The notes beneath the pieces are model-generated. The model was not told the DNA's origin. It saw only the letters and a list, made by a program, of their open reading frames with translations, and did no database searches. Source: Ignavibacterium sp. (lineage in GTDB: Bacteria; Zixibacteria; MSB-5A5; GN15; PGXB01). Taken from it: a stretch of DNA of 42,565 nucleotides. Below are positions 32,051-41,548 of this stretch, in pieces; position 1 is the first letter of the stretch; every line of letters begins with the position of its first letter. Location: the NCBI GenBank assembly GCA_020724775.1, contig DYGG01000028.1, positions 1 through 42,565 of the forward strand. Direction: 5' to 3'. The translations under genes and the position numbers were made by a program.

Positions 32051-33327
32051 ACAAGAGCCTCGCAGATAGAGTCAACAATGCTGTATTTCCCTACCAGAAC
32101 TTTCATATTCACCTTACTCCTCAAATCATCCAACGACAGATTATCCAGAAAGAGGGACTCTTTATTTAAGCAATTTGGAGGCAGAAGAGCAACATCATAA
32201 TTTCCCTCAAATTTCTTCAGAGACTGGCAGAGGTCACCGCCGGTGAGGAGTCCGCTGACGGTGACCGTCTCCCCCCAGAAATCGTTTTTTACCGCCTGCA
32301 GGTCAATCCTGAAAGCGAAGTCCTTGAGTTTTAGAACGATTTCGCGGTTGAGAATTTCGAAGGCTGATTCGCCGGTCAACATAACGATTCTCTTTTCACG
32401 AGACTGATTCGGCAAACGGCGTTTGCGGCGGTTGAAATCGGTGAGGGTGTGGCGAATCATGCCGACCCCGTTTTCAAATTGCGCCATCTCTTCGTACTCG
32501 CTGATGGAGGGGAAGGGTTTCCCGGCAAGGATATAGAACTCATCGGCGACAAAGACAAAACGGGTATGAAGTTTCTTCAGAAATTCTTTCTGGCGACCGT
32601 GAACATAATTGACGATCTCAGCGGATTCATCGCGACGGTATGTCCGCAGTGAAGGCAGTTTCTCCCGGTATTTGGTCAAGCCGACCGGGACGACTGCGAG
32701 AGTCATCACTCCCGGATATATCTGGCTCAGGTCATCTATAGTCCTCTCCAGGTAGGGACCGTCATTAAATCCGGGGGACAAAACGACCTGCGTATGGAAT
32801 TTTATGCCGCTGGCGATGAGAAATTTCAGTTGCGGGAGGAGGGAAGGGAGTTTTTCGTTCTGGAAAATGCATCGTCGCAGTTGGTCATCAGTGACATGCA
32901 CCGAGACATATAGGGGCGACAAGCGTTGCTCAACAATTCTCCGGATATCGTCATCGGAGAGGTTGGACAGAGTGATAAAATTGCCGTGTGTGAAAGAGAG
33001 CCGGTAATCATCGTCTTTTATATAAAGAGCGCGGCGCATTCCCCGCGGCTGCTGGTGGACAAAGCAGAAGGGGCATTTGTTCTTGCAAATCATCACCGGG
33101 TCGTCTTCGAAACTGAGGCCGAGGTCGGAGGCATCATGATTACGGAAATGAAAGTTAAGCCTTTCCCCTTGCGTATCTTCAAATTCGAGACGGACGTGGT
33201 CGTCAGAGATACGGTAGTGAAAGTCAATAATATCGCGGACAGATTCGCCGTTGACATGGATAAGGGAATAACCGGGACGAACTTTGCCGAAAAGCGGGGA
33301 TGCGGGGTCAACAGCCGATATTTTCAT
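32047..33327 (-). CDS. DUF512 radical-SAM-type protein with PDZ-like start
   Basis: 426 aa from the chosen start. The N-terminus ([30 protein letters not shown]) is a PDZ-like domain. Cys81, Cys85 and Cys88 form a C-xxx-C-xx-C cluster (CKNKCPFC) as in radical SAM enzymes, followed by [17 protein letters not shown]. The C-terminal part is the DUF512 region. The reaction is unknown; the family is usually next to der and is thought to be linked to ribosome function. A longer frame starting at 33369 runs through the tRNA gene and its first 14 residues (MTSWVRLPSPAFFI) are translated tRNA, so ATG at 33327 is used. That ATG has no ribosome-binding site. Confidence 0.88.
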   Translation of the reverse strand: MKISAVDPASPLFGKVRPGYSLIHVNGESVRDIIDFHYRISDDHVRLEFEDTQGERLNFHFRNHDASDLGLSFEDDPVMICKNKCPFCFVHQQPRGMRRALYIKDDDYRLSFTHGNFITLSNLSDDDIRRIVEQRLSPLYVSVHVTDDQLRRCIFQNEKLPSLLPQLKFLIASGIKFHTQVVLSPGFNDGPYLERTIDDLSQIYPGVMTLAVVPVGLTKYREKLPSLRTYRRDESAEIVNYVHGRQKEFLKKLHTRFVFVADEFYILAGKPFPSISEYEEMAQFENGVGMIRHTLTDFNRRKRRLPNQSREKRIVMLTGESAFEILNREIVLKLKDFAFRIDLQAVKNDFWGETVTVSGLLTGGDLCQSLKKFEGNYDVALLPPNCLNKESLFLDNLSLDDLRSKVNMKVLVGKYSIVDSICEALV

Positions 33328-33336
33328 AATAAAAAA

Positions 33337-33408
33337 AGCGGGCGATGGGAGTCGAACCCACGACGTCAAGCTTGGGAAGCTTGCATTCTACCGCTGAATT
33401 ACGCCCGC
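33337..33408 (-). tRNA. tRNA-Gly (anticodon CCC)
   Basis: The minus strand folds as a cloverleaf: acceptor GCGGGCG/CGCCCGC, D arm ATTC-AGCGGTA-GAAT, anticodon stem CAAGC/GCTTG with loop TTCCCAA (anticodon CCC), variable loop ACGTC, and T arm GTGGG-TTCGACT-CCCAT. The discriminator base is U, as usual for tRNA-Gly. CCA is not encoded. It reads GGG codons. The DUF512 ATG lies only 9 bases past its 3' end. Confidence 0.95.
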
Positions 33409-33424
33409 GTACAAACGCGGTTAA

Positions 33425-33453
33425 AATCTACTCCGGATTCTACTATAAGTCAA
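33425..33453 (-). promoter_or_regulatory. Sigma-70 promoter for tRNA-Gly (and the DUF512-der pair)
   Basis: On the minus strand TTGACT (33448-33453) and TAGATT (33425-33430) are 17 bases apart, a good sigma-70 match. It lies just upstream of the tRNA and just after the menA-like gene ends. A 5-bp hairpin (CCGCG/CGCGG, 33405-33420) covers the tRNA 5' junction. Confidence 0.65.
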
Positions 33454-33463
33454 GCCCTTTGTC

Positions 33464-34384
33464 TTAGCCTTTGAGCAACGCCCCGGTGATGCAGCCAATA
33501 GAGATTAGCAGGCCGACGAGGGCGTGAATTTGAATTGTGCGGGCCTGAGCCGGGACAATATCGGGCACTTTTTCCATGTTACGGGCGAAATGCTTCACGG
33601 TTTTCAGCGCCAGCGGGAAAGTAAGAAGCGCCAGCAGAGCAAACGGCGTAAGATATCCGGTTGCGACGGCAACAATCAGGAGGGCATAATTGCCGAAAAT
33701 CAGAAAATAATACCCCGCCGCCGCTTTTTTCCTGCCCCAGGCTACGACCAGATGATTCTTGCCGACTGATTTATCTGCATCGTAGTCGGGGTACTCGTTG
33801 ATATAAAGAATCGCCGTTATGAGGAAGCCGATTGGAAAAGAAGCCAGGAAAGAGGAAAGGCTGAAGTAACCGGTCTGGACGTAGTAGGCTCCCATGACCG
33901 GCAGAATGCCGAAATTGATGAGAATCATCAGTTCGCCGAAGCCGTTATAGGAGAAAGCGAATTTCCCAGCCGTATAGAAATAGCCGCCGATAAAACCGGC
34001 CACCGCCAGAATCAGCACCCAGTAGCCGGGGGTTTGAGTTGTAAGGTAGATTCCGGCGCCTAATGCCAGCCCATAGAAGAACAGCGCTGCAGTCAGCACT
34101 CCCGTCGGGGAAACCAGTTTATTCTGAATAACGCGACTGCCGCCGGAAAACGGGGTGAAATTTTTGTTGGCTTCGTCATCGCCGGTCTTATGGTCATAAT
34201 AATCATTAGCCAGGTTTGCCCCGGCATGAGCGAATATCCCCCCCAGCAGGGTAATAAAGAACAGTCCCCAGTGAAACTCTCCGGTCTCATAAAAGGCCAG
34301 CGTGGCGCCGATTAGTATCGGCATGATTATGCCGGTAAAGAAGGGGGCGCGAATAGCGATTATCCATTTCTTGACAGGGTTCAT
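33464..34384 (-). CDS. menA: UbiA-family prenyltransferase, MenA-like
   Basis: 306 aa with about eight hydrophobic segments. The first Mg-diphosphate motif is NDYYD (60-64), followed by the KTGDDEANK stretch, and the second is NEYPDYDADKSVGKN near residue 198-212. MenA attaches a polyprenyl chain to 1,4-dihydroxy-2-naphthoate in menaquinone synthesis. The second motif pattern and the TPFSGGSRVIQNKLVSP block favour MenA over UbiA or heme A synthase, but no other men genes are here. It is 66 bases after tatC. Confidence 0.82.
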   Translation of the reverse strand: MNPVKKWIIAIRAPFFTGIIMPILIGATLAFYETGEFHWGLFFITLLGGIFAHAGANLANDYYDHKTGDDEANKNFTPFSGGSRVIQNKLVSPTGVLTAALFFYGLALGAGIYLTTQTPGYWVLILAVAGFIGGYFYTAGKFAFSYNGFGELMILINFGILPVMGAYYVQTGYFSLSSFLASFPIGFLITAILYINEYPDYDADKSVGKNHLVVAWGRKKAAAGYYFLIFGNYALLIVAVATGYLTPFALLALLTFPLALKTVKHFARNMEKVPDIVPAQARTIQIHALVGLLISIGCITGALLKG

Positions 34385-34450
34385 CCTTTATATCCTCCAA
34401 TGAGCATTTGTCAAACTAATTATACGCATATTATCTCGAGAAGCGGAAAT

Positions 34451-35212
34451 CTAAGTTTGCGGCTCTCTTTTCTTGCCGGTAAACTTTATAATCATGATGG
34501 TCAGTTCATAGAGGAAATAAAGCGGCACCGCCAGGAGAAGTTGGGTGAAGATGTCCGGGGTTGGTGTCAGGACCGCCGCCACTACCAGAATAATCACCAC
34601 CGCATAGGGGCGTCCTTTAGCCAGGGTCCGGTCGGAGAGAAGACCGATTTTTCCGAAAAAGTACCCTATCACGGGAAGTTGAAAAGAGAGTCCAAAGGCA
34701 AGAATCATCATACCGGTGAAGGAGATGTAACTGTTGACGGTAATAATCGGTATCATCTCCCCTTCGCCGTAACCTACAAGGAATTTAATGGCAAAGGGCA
34801 AGACGAGATAGAAACAGAAGGATGCCCCAATAAGAAAGAGCATAGTGGAGCTGAAGACGAGCGGCAGGATGACTTTCTTTTCTTTGGCATAAAGTCCGGG
34901 GGCGATAAATTTCCATAGTTGATAAAGCACAATCGGGGATGCCCCCATTATTCCGGTATAGAAGGCGATTTTGAGATAGGCATAAAAGGAGCCGGTTATT
35001 TCGGTAAAATGAAGTTTGATATCCCCCAAGGGATAGATGATAAATTTGTATATTTCTTCGGCAAATATGAAAGCGACCACGGCCGCCACGGTAACGGCGA
35101 CAACCGACGTAATCAGACGCCAGCGGAGTTCCTCGATATGCTCCAGAAAGGGCATATCCCCCCCTTTTTTGCGCGGCGGGGCGGTATCATCGATATCGGG
35201 GCTTTTTTCCAT
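34451..35212 (-). CDS. tatC: Twin-arginine translocase subunit TatC
   Basis: 253 aa with six predicted membrane spans. The start MPFLEHIEELRWRLITS (from about residue 20) is the conserved cytoplasmic region that contacts Tat signal peptides; IAPGLYAKEKKVILP and FSSTMLFLIGASFCFYLVLPFAIKF are TatC-typical. The first ~18 residues (MEKSPDIDDTAPPRKKGG) are an extra polar leader, so the true start may be the internal ATG. tatA/B is not in the window. It lies between nrdR and the menA-like gene. Confidence 0.95.
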   Translation of the reverse strand: MEKSPDIDDTAPPRKKGGDMPFLEHIEELRWRLITSVVAVTVAAVVAFIFAEEIYKFIIYPLGDIKLHFTEITGSFYAYLKIAFYTGIMGASPIVLYQLWKFIAPGLYAKEKKVILPLVFSSTMLFLIGASFCFYLVLPFAIKFLVGYGEGEMIPIITVNSYISFTGMMILAFGLSFQLPVIGYFFGKIGLLSDRTLAKGRPYAVVIILVVAAVLTPTPDIFTQLLLAVPLYFLYELTIMIIKFTGKKREPQT

Positions 35213-35277
35213 GTCAGGGCGGAATTAAGAGAAAAAATCGGGGGAGGTCAATTGAATTCTATTGGCGGCCGGAGGGG

Positions 35278-35727
35278 TTATCCGAGCAGTTTTTTGAGTT
35301 CTTCGAAGAATTCCGCCTTATCCTGGAATTTTCGATAAACCGAGGCAAAGCGGACATAGGCGACTTCATCGACTTCTTTCAATTTCTCCATCACCATCTC
35401 CCCTATGAATTTGCTGGTGACTTCGCTTTTGGAGAGTTCCTGCAGGCGGGCTTCGATTTCATCGACAATCGCTTCAATCTTTTTGCCGGAAACGGGGCGT
35501 TTGTTGCATGCCAGTTTGATGCCATGAATCAATTTCTGGCGGTCAAACGGCTCCCGGCGGTCATCCGACTTGATGACGGTTAATGCCACGTTTTCGATAT
35601 ATTCGTAGGTAGTGAAGCGCTCTTTGCAGTTGAGACATTCCCGTCGTCGCCGCACCGCTCGACCATCCTGAGCGGCGCGGGAATCAACCACTTTGTCCTC
35701 CTCATGTCCGCAGAAGGGGCATTTCAT
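35278..35727 (-). CDS. nrdR: Transcriptional repressor NrdR
   Basis: 149 aa, typical. Zinc-ribbon cysteines are at [11 protein letters not shown] and CLNCKERF, followed by the ATP-cone domain ([30 protein letters not shown]). NrdR represses ribonucleotide reductase genes in response to ATP/dATP. It overlaps the dCMP deaminase gene by four bases, which keeps two nucleotide-pool genes together. Confidence 0.97.
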   Translation of the reverse strand: MKCPFCGHEEDKVVDSRAAQDGRAVRRRRECLNCKERFTTYEYIENVALTVIKSDDRREPFDRQKLIHGIKLACNKRPVSGKKIEAIVDEIEARLQELSKSEVTSKFIGEMVMEKLKEVDEVAYVRFASVYRKFQDKAEFFEELKKLLG

Positions 35728-36224
35728 AGGGGTGTATCCTCAATTACAGGAGACGATTTCGCGAGGACCAGATGATGCACTTCGACCCCGGCTTCATCCA
35801 GCATCTGGCGGGAAAGGTCATCGGGGTACCCTTCGGTAATATAGATTTCCCTTATGCCGGCGTTAATGAGCATTTTGGCGCAGAGGATACAGGGGAAGGT
35901 GGTCGAATAGAGGATACTTCCCTCGATAGAAATCCCCGAGGTTGCGGCCTGGATGATGGCGTTCTGTTCGGCGTGGATAGCGCGACAGAGTTCGTGACGT
36001 TGTCCCGAAGGTATCCCCAGTTCTTCACGCAGGCAGCCGATATCGAGGCAATGTTTCAGTCCCGAGGGGGAGCCGTTATATCCGGTGGCGAGGACTTTTT
36101 TGCTTTTGACAATGACAGCGCCGACCTGCCGCCGCAGGCAGGTGGAGCGGGTGGCGGCCAGCATCGCAATCCGCATAAAATATTCGTTCCAGGAGGGACG
36201 ATGATAGTTTTGATTCTGGCTCAT
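35724..36224 (-). CDS. dCMP deaminase (ComEB-type)
   Basis: 166 aa. The zinc deaminase motif HAEQNAI has zinc His84 and catalytic Glu86; the second zinc site is PCILC (about 110-114). The early C[10 protein letters not shown] block and [12 protein letters not shown] are dCMP-deaminase features. It converts dCMP to dUMP for thymidylate synthesis. It stands directly upstream of nrdR with overlap. Confidence 0.94.
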   Translation of the reverse strand: MSQNQNYHRPSWNEYFMRIAMLAATRSTCLRRQVGAVIVKSKKVLATGYNGSPSGLKHCLDIGCLREELGIPSGQRHELCRAIHAEQNAIIQAATSGISIEGSILYSTTFPCILCAKMLINAGIREIYITEGYPDDLSRQMLDEAGVEVHHLVLAKSSPVIEDTPL

Positions 36225-36248
36225 GGCGCCGTAATGTACAAGTAATTT

Positions 36249-37046
36249 CTATTCCGGCGCAATCAAAATTTTGGCGCCCTTTTCGTAGTCGATATCAAAC
36301 TTTTCGGCGGCGGAGGCTTCGCGTACTCCGATTTCCAGGTAGCCGGCGGAGTTGATATAAGCGAGCGCTTTGCCTTCCGCCAGATCGCCAAAGGTGCCGC
36401 TGAGAGGGCCTATCTTGGTGCGATTGAGATAGACTGTGAAACGTCTTAAGGGAAGGTCGGACTCCCTGATGGAACTGACCAGATTGCCGAATTTATCGAT
36501 ATAAATCAATTCACCGATTACTTTATTCCCGATTTTCTTGACTAAGAAACTTTCCGACCAAGTGGGATGGCGCACCGACGTGCCCAGTTCCTGCGGAATA
36601 ATGCCGAGCGAGAGGTAAGCCGCGGCCGGCGCGAATATATCGCGACCGTGGAATGTTCGGGAGACAATTTTCAGGTGATATTTCTTCTTGTTTAATTGAT
36701 AGACTCCGACTATCTCGGTCGGGTCGAGAAAACTGAAGAGTCCGTTATCCGGTCCGATGAAAAAGTGATTGAGGGTCTCAATGAGAAGGGGGCGACGTTC
36801 GATTCCGACCCCGGGGTCAACCACCGCCAGATGAATGGCGCCGGAGGGAAAATATCGGTAAGAGGATTCCAGAACATAAGCGGCGGCTTTGATTCCGAAG
36901 GAGGGGATATCGTGGGTAATGTCAATGGTCACTGATGCCGGATTAATGCCGGCAATGACCGCTTTCATCAAGGCGACATAGTTATCCTGCCATCCGAAAT
37001 CGGAGGTCAGGGTGATAATGGGTCGCTCCGTTCTTACAACCGCCAC
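36249..37046 (-). CDS. SAM hydroxide adenosyltransferase (DUF62 family)
   Basis: 265 aa. ITLTSDFGWQDNYVALMKAVI at the start, HLAVVDPGVG near residue 73-82 and FIGPDNGLFSF are hallmarks of the family that cleaves S-adenosylmethionine with hydroxide to give adenosine and methionine. The related fluorinase and chlorinase have extra insertions not seen here. It overlaps the PPC gene by 13 bases, so it belongs to the same small operon. Cellular role is uncertain. Confidence 0.9.
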   Translation of the reverse strand: MAVVRTERPIITLTSDFGWQDNYVALMKAVIAGINPASVTIDITHDIPSFGIKAAAYVLESSYRYFPSGAIHLAVVDPGVGIERRPLLIETLNHFFIGPDNGLFSFLDPTEIVGVYQLNKKKYHLKIVSRTFHGRDIFAPAAAYLSLGIIPQELGTSVRHPTWSESFLVKKIGNKVIGELIYIDKFGNLVSSIRESDLPLRRFTVYLNRTKIGPLSGTFGDLAEGKALAYINSAGYLEIGVREASAAEKFDIDYEKGAKILIAPE

Positions 37047-37459
37047 TGATTATAGCCGATTTTGGGGTCTCTTCCCCGGACGAGTTTTTCGCTGAATACC
37101 CGCATATAAATTTCCAGGGTGACCAGCACGTTGCCGTTGAATAAATGTCCGGTGTAAGTCTGCATAACGCTGTCAGCCACGGTTACATGGCAATGAATAA
37201 ACGGCTCATCGGTATCCTCGCGAAAGGCCACATTGCCGGTGAGGTTGCCGACGTCAAGGGTATCCTTAAAGACCCGTGTCATATAACTGTTGTCGGGAAT
37301 GTTGTAGAAACCGATAGTGGCCTGTCCCAGAGCGCCCATCCCGGTCAAAAAAGCGGCCTGAATCTTATGCTCCTTGACAAAACTCTCCAGTGAACTTATG
37401 ACTTCATCACCTTCATCGAGACGAATCAGGTAGCCACCTTCAACCTTACGAAAATTCAT
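37034..37459 (-). CDS. PPC (DUF296) domain protein
   Basis: 141 aa, one PPC/DUF296 domain and no AT-hook. Typical segments are GDEVISSLESFVKEHKIQAAFLTGMGALGQATIGFY and PFIHCHVTVADS with the conserved HxH pair, then TGHLFNGNVLVTLEIYM. The family forms trimers and binds metal at the histidines; its bacterial role is poorly known. It overlaps cutA by one base (TAATG). Confidence 0.9.
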   Translation of the reverse strand: MNFRKVEGGYLIRLDEGDEVISSLESFVKEHKIQAAFLTGMGALGQATIGFYNIPDNSYMTRVFKDTLDVGNLTGNVAFREDTDEPFIHCHVTVADSVMQTYTGHLFNGNVLVTLEIYMRVFSEKLVRGRDPKIGYNQWRL

Positions 37460-37773
37460 TATTTGGTTTCCTCGTCGAGCCAGTCAAGGTAATCGGGATT
37501 ACCTTCAGCGATATTCAAAGAGACCACCTCGGGAATATCATAAGAATGATTCTCTTTGACGTATTTAATAAGATTTTCCACCTTCTTGGTGGCGGTCTTG
37601 ATGACTAAAAGCGCTTCGTCATCGGAGGTAATCTTCCCTTTCCAGCGATAAATAGAGCGGACGGTATCGACAATATTGACGCAGGCGGCGAGCCTGTTCT
37701 CAACTATCTCGGTAGCCAGAGCCCGGGCTTTGTCGCGCTGCACCGTTACAAAGACAACTCTAAAGGCGGACAT
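37459..37773 (-). CDS. cutA: CutA1 divalent-ion tolerance protein
   Basis: 104 aa. The pattern VFVTVQRDKARALATEIVENRLAACVNIVDTVRSIYRWKGKI, then DEALLVIKTATKKVENLIKYVKENHSYDIPEVVSLNI, is CutA1. It is a small trimeric PII-like protein, originally linked to copper tolerance; its precise job is unsettled. It lies 14 bases after the thiamine-binding-like gene. Confidence 0.95.
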   Translation of the reverse strand: MSAFRVVFVTVQRDKARALATEIVENRLAACVNIVDTVRSIYRWKGKITSDDEALLVIKTATKKVENLIKYVKENHSYDIPEVVSLNIAEGNPDYLDWLDEETK

Positions 37774-37787
37774 ATATTCACCTCCAT

Positions 37788-38093
37788 CTAAGATTTGAGT
37801 TTTTTTCCAAGTCTTTTTTCCAGAGAGCGAACCTTTCCGGTCAGACGGTTCCTTGCCCCTTTGCGGTCATCCATTGTGAGAACCATATAAATACGATTGT
37901 TCGACTTCCGCAGTCTCAAGCGGCAGCGGTTTATGAGGGGCATAATCTCGTCCCATTCCCCTTCGATGACGGTGGACATCGACGAGGTTCTATAGGGCAG
38001 TCCCGATTTGTCGATGAGGTCGATGATTTTGGCGACCTCAGAGGAAGCCGATTCTTTTTTCCCGACCGGAAACATTGAAAACTGTATCAGCAT
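37788..38093 (-). CDS. Thiamine-binding-like protein (MTH1187/YkoF family)
   Basis: 101 aa. FSMFPVGKKESASSEVAKIIDLIDKSGLPYRTSSMSTVIEGEWDEIMPLINRCR is the MTH1187/DUF77 pattern (compact ferredoxin-like fold). Members bind thiamine or related ligands, and the exact ligand here is not determined. It is the first gene of a small operon with cutA and the PPC gene. Confidence 0.9.
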   Translation of the reverse strand: MLIQFSMFPVGKKESASSEVAKIIDLIDKSGLPYRTSSMSTVIEGEWDEIMPLINRCRLRLRKSNNRIYMVLTMDDRKGARNRLTGKVRSLEKRLGKKLKS

Positions 38094-38162
38094 ATCACAA
38101 TTTCATTGAGAGAGTTTACTTCAAGAGATAAATTTATTCAAAAATCCTCTCATAATGCAATA

Positions 38163-38192
38163 ATAAAAAACCGGCGGTTGTCAGTCGCCGGT
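38163..38192 (-). terminator. Rho-independent terminator after glyA
   Basis: On the minus strand ACCGGCG / CGCCGGT form a 7-bp stem (38170-38192) with a 9-base loop, followed by TTTTTT (38165-38170). It lies 37 bases downstream of the glyA stop. The plus-strand tail (ATTTATTT) is weaker. Confidence 0.85.
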
Positions 38193-38228
38193 ATTTATTT
38201 ATCGGACAGATATCGCCGGAAATCAAGG

Positions 38229-39476
38229 CTAATCTTTCCGCTGCGAATAGAGGGGAAATTTCTCGCAGAGGGATTTCACTTCCCCAGCAATCCCTTTGAG
38301 CAGTTCCTCGTTGTCGAGATTTTTGATAACGCGGTCTATGAAGCCGGCGATAATTTTCATCTCCGATAGTCCCATTCCCCGAGTGGTGATAGCGGGTGTC
38401 CCGATACGGATGCCGGAAGTAACAAACGGTTTCTGGGGGTCAAAAGGAACGGTATTTTTGTTGACTGTAATACCGGCGCTGTCGAGCGCCTTTTCAACTT
38501 TCTTGCCGGTTAAGCCGATTTCAATGAATGAGACCAGCATCAGGTGAGTATCAGTGCCTCCGGAGACAATATGGTACCCCCTGGATTTAAGTTCCTGAGC
38601 CAGCACGGCGGCATTCTCGACAATTCTCTTTTGGTACGCTATGAAGTCGTCACTGAGGGCTTCTTTCAGGGCGACCGCCTTGGCGGCGATGATATGCATC
38701 AAGGGTCCCCCTTGAATGCCCGGCATAACGGTGCGGTCGAGGTCGGCGGCATACTTTTCCTGGCACATCACCATGCCGCCGCGGGGACCGCGGAGGGTTT
38801 TATGGGTGGTGGTGGTGACAAAATCGGCGTAGGGAATCGGTGACGGGTGCAAACCGGTGGCGACCAGCCCGGCGATATGGGCGATATCGACCATGAGGAA
38901 TGCCCCGCAGGCGTCACAGGCATCGCGGAATCTCTTGAAGTCAAGAAAGCGGGGGTAAGCCGAGGCGCCGGCGACAATCATTTTCGGTTTAATCTCTTTC
39001 GCCTGGGCGACCAGTTTATCGTAGTCGATGACTTCAGTATCTTTTTCCACCTGATAGGAAAAGAACTTGAATAGTTTGCCGGAGAAATTAATCGGGTGGC
39101 CATGGGTCAGATGGCCGCCGTGGGAGAGGTCAAGGCCCATCACTTTGTCACCCGGCTCCAGGACGGTGAAATAGACGGCCATATTTGCCTGTGAGCCGGA
39201 ATGGGGTTGGACATTGACATGCTCGCACCCGAAGAGTTGCCGGGCGCGCTCGCGGGCAAGATTCTCGGCAATGTCCACAAACTCGCAACCGCCGTAATAC
39301 CGCTTGCCGGGGTATCCTTCAGCGTACTTGTTGGTCATGACGCCGCCGGCCGCCTCCAGAACTGCTTCTGAAACGAAATTTTCCGATGCGATTAATTCCA
39401 ATTTGTCGGACTCCCGGTTTACTTCGCCGACAATGGCATTGTAGATTTCCGGGTCGGTCTGTTTTAGATATGACAT
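38229..39476 (-). CDS. glyA: Serine hydroxymethyltransferase
   Basis: 415 aa. The active-site block [14 protein letters not shown] holds the PLP lysine, and [30 protein letters not shown] and [10 protein letters not shown] are family-typical. It converts serine and tetrahydrofolate to glycine and methylene-tetrahydrofolate. It lies 16 bases after rpiB at the end of the ilvE-rpiB-glyA operon and is followed by a strong terminator. Confidence 0.98.
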   Translation of the reverse strand: MSYLKQTDPEIYNAIVGEVNRESDKLELIASENFVSEAVLEAAGGVMTNKYAEGYPGKRYYGGCEFVDIAENLARERARQLFGCEHVNVQPHSGSQANMAVYFTVLEPGDKVMGLDLSHGGHLTHGHPINFSGKLFKFFSYQVEKDTEVIDYDKLVAQAKEIKPKMIVAGASAYPRFLDFKRFRDACDACGAFLMVDIAHIAGLVATGLHPSPIPYADFVTTTTHKTLRGPRGGMVMCQEKYAADLDRTVMPGIQGGPLMHIIAAKAVALKEALSDDFIAYQKRIVENAAVLAQELKSRGYHIVSGGTDTHLMLVSFIEIGLTGKKVEKALDSAGITVNKNTVPFDPQKPFVTSGIRIGTPAITTRGMGLSEMKIIAGFIDRVIKNLDNEELLKGIAGEVKSLCEKFPLYSQRKD

Positions 39477-39492
39477 TTCAGCACCTATCTTC

Positions 39493-39933
39493 TCACTTTC
39501 TCTCGAGGTCCTCTATCTTCTGTAATCTTCTAATATGGCGCCCCCCTTCGAATGCGGTTTCCAGCCAGGTTTTGACAATATCCTCCAATTCGGCTTCGGA
39601 AGTGTATTTCTGCGAAAGGGTGAGCAGATTGGAATCGTTATGGAAGCGGGCGTAATATGCCATATCTTTGTTAAGAGCGAGAGTCGCCCGAATCCCCTTG
39701 ACCTTGTTGGCAGCGATAGACATTCCATTGCCGGTCCAGCAGACTGCGACTCCCCTGTCGGTCTCACCCTGCGCCACGGACTGGGCCACCTTGATGCCAA
39801 AATCGGGGTAATCGACCGAGCCTTTGCTGTCAGTTCCGAAATCGACAACGGTATGCCCCAATTTCTGAAGGATTTTTTTTACTTTCTCCTTCAATTCATA
39901 TCCGGCATGATCGGAGCCGAGAGCGATTTTCAT
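39493..39933 (-). CDS. rpiB: Ribose 5-phosphate isomerase B
   Basis: 146 aa. [15 protein letters not shown] and [37 protein letters not shown] are RpiB motifs; the usual CGTG loop is CWTGNG here, with the active-site Cys kept. It interconverts ribose and ribulose 5-phosphate. RpiB next to glyA is a common pairing. One base separates it from ilvE. Confidence 0.95.
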   Translation of the reverse strand: MKIALGSDHAGYELKEKVKKILQKLGHTVVDFGTDSKGSVDYPDFGIKVAQSVAQGETDRGVAVCWTGNGMSIAANKVKGIRATLALNKDMAYYARFHNDSNLLTLSQKYTSEAELEDIVKTWLETAFEGGRHIRRLQKIEDLERK

Positions 39934-39934
39934 A

Positions 39935-40888
39935 TTACCTTTTGGCGGCTGCGGCAGTCTTCTTAGCGGGGATAAAAGTCAGCCAGCCGTATTTGTCTTC
40001 GGCTCGTCCTTCCAGAATGTCGAAGAATCGTATCTGCAATTTTTCGGTAATCGGTCCGCGGCGGCCACTTCCGATAATGATGCCGTCAATTTCGGCTATC
40101 GGCGTTATCTCGGCGGCGGAGCCGGTGAAAAAGACTTCATCGGCGATATAGAGCGCCTCACGGGGAATATTTTCTTCGATTACTTTGATACCCATATCTT
40201 CGGCGAGACGAATCACGGAGCGGCGGGTGATGCCGGGAAGAATCGATGCGGAGAATGGCGGCGTAACCAGAACGCCGTTTCGGACGATAAAGATATTTTC
40301 GCCGGAGCCTTCCGAGACATTTCCATAAATATCGAGGGCGATTCCTTCGACACAGCCGCGGGCGAGCGCCTCCATCTTGATAAGAGCGCCATTCATATAG
40401 TTGGCGCCCGCTTTTGCCATCATCGGAGTAGTGTTCGGGGCGTTTCGATTCCAGGAGGAGACGCAGACTTTGACACCCTGCTCCAGCGCTTCCGGACCGA
40501 GATATTTTCCCCAGTTCCATGCGGCGATGGCGACATCGACCGGGCAGGTCAGCGGGTTGACGCCAAGAGAATCGTAGCCGCGGAACACCACGGGACGGAT
40601 GTAACATTCTTCCAGATTATTGATGGCAATCAGTTCCAGGATGGCATCGAAAATTTGCTGCTTAGTAAAGGGGATATCCATCCGGTAAACTTTGCAGGAG
40701 TTCCAGAGGCGGTCGACATGTTCTTGCAGACGGAAACAGGCGGGACCTTTGGGGGTTTTGTAGCACCTCTGCCCTTCGAAGAGCGATGAGCCATAATGAA
40801 CAACATGAGACAACACATGGATTTTGGCATCATCCCATTTCACGAATTTTCCGTTCATCCAGATATATTCCACTTTGTTGAAAGGCAT
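39935..40888 (-). CDS. ilvE: Branched-chain amino acid aminotransferase
   Basis: 317 aa, fold type IV PLP enzyme. The start has [38 protein letters not shown], then [26 protein letters not shown], with the PLP lysine in the KAGANY-type region, and [16 protein letters not shown]. It performs the last step of Leu, Ile and Val synthesis. It has a strong AGGAGG start signal and a sigma-70 promoter and leads the ilvE-rpiB-glyA operon. Confidence 0.95.
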   Translation of the reverse strand: MPFNKVEYIWMNGKFVKWDDAKIHVLSHVVHYGSSLFEGQRCYKTPKGPACFRLQEHVDRLWNSCKVYRMDIPFTKQQIFDAILELIAINNLEECYIRPVVFRGYDSLGVNPLTCPVDVAIAAWNWGKYLGPEALEQGVKVCVSSWNRNAPNTTPMMAKAGANYMNGALIKMEALARGCVEGIALDIYGNVSEGSGENIFIVRNGVLVTPPFSASILPGITRRSVIRLAEDMGIKVIEENIPREALYIADEVFFTGSAAEITPIAEIDGIIIGSGRRGPITEKLQIRFFDILEGRAEDKYGWLTFIPAKKTAAAAKR

Positions 40889-40930
40889 GGTTCCTCCTGA
40901 AATTGGAAAGGATTAATATCTCATGGCAAA

Positions 40931-40959
40931 AATATAGAAAAAAATCAGGAGGAATTCAA
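40931..40959 (-). promoter_or_regulatory. Sigma-70 promoter for ilvE-rpiB-glyA
   Basis: Minus-strand TTGAAT (40954-40959) and TATATT (40931-40936) are 17 bases apart. The leader would be about 35 bases before the ATG at 40888. Confidence 0.6.
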
Positions 40960-41034
40960 CCTAAATGATAGGCAAAGCGGATAGGCTTTGTGAAATATTT
41001 CGCAAGCGCTTTATCCGAAGTGAGGTGTTGGACT

Positions 41035-41412
41035 CTACCCGTTAATCAGAGTTTCAATAATCTCGCTGAAGGGAGGCGAGATATAGATAATCTTATAACC
41101 GGCCGAGTAGAATTCAGGATTGATATCTTTCTCCGACCAGACACAGCGGGCCTCAACCGTTATTTTTTGCACGCCCTGGACCTCTTTGGGAAGGTCGATT
41201 CGGAAACTGTAGATTTCATCCCTGTTGACTTCAATTGGACCCAGAGTTTTCATACCTTCCAGAGTCAAATCAATCAGATGCCCTATCGATTTGCTGGTCT
41301 TGACGTCGAAGACTTCAAAATAACTTCGCTCGTATTTATGCCCCGGACGGAAGAAGTATGATGTTCTCCAGCGGGCTAATTTTCTCTTTTCTTTGCTTAA
41401 GACCTTTTCCAT
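41035..41412 (-). CDS. PilZ-like domain protein
   Basis: 125 aa, beta-rich and soluble. RKLAR (residues 10-14) fits the RxxxR part of the PilZ c-di-GMP site, and DLTLEG (about 48-53) fits DxSxxG with Thr for Ser. VEARCVWSEKDINPEFYSAGYKI near the end is the typical closing strand pair. It may bind c-di-GMP and influence motility or surface attachment, but its neighbours do not say which. The match is by motif only. Confidence 0.72.
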   Translation of the reverse strand: MEKVLSKEKRKLARWRTSYFFRPGHKYERSYFEVFDVKTSKSIGHLIDLTLEGMKTLGPIEVNRDEIYSFRIDLPKEVQGVQKITVEARCVWSEKDINPEFYSAGYKIIYISPPFSEIIETLING

Positions 41413-41504
41413 CGTCGTTCACCGAGATAGAACTAATGCCACCCTGCCCCGATGACTCGGCTCCTTTATTTAAGGTCAATTCAGATCGGGCAATAGCGAT
41501 GGTC

Positions 41505-41531
41505 AGAAAACGCCGTCGTTTTGCCGGCGTT
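41505..41531 (-). terminator. Probable terminator after the zinc-ribbon gene
   Basis: Minus-strand AACGCCG / CGGCGTT make a 7-bp stem (41509-41531) with a 9-base loop, followed by a short TTTTC. It lies 17 bases after the stop of the zinc-ribbon gene. Confidence 0.5.
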
Positions 41532-41548
41532 GTCTTTTGCCCTGTCGA

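Noticed and set aside
33328-33369. Longer N-terminus for the DUF512 protein
   Set aside because: The extra residues are a translation of the tRNA-Gly 3' half; the family start is MKIS at 33327.
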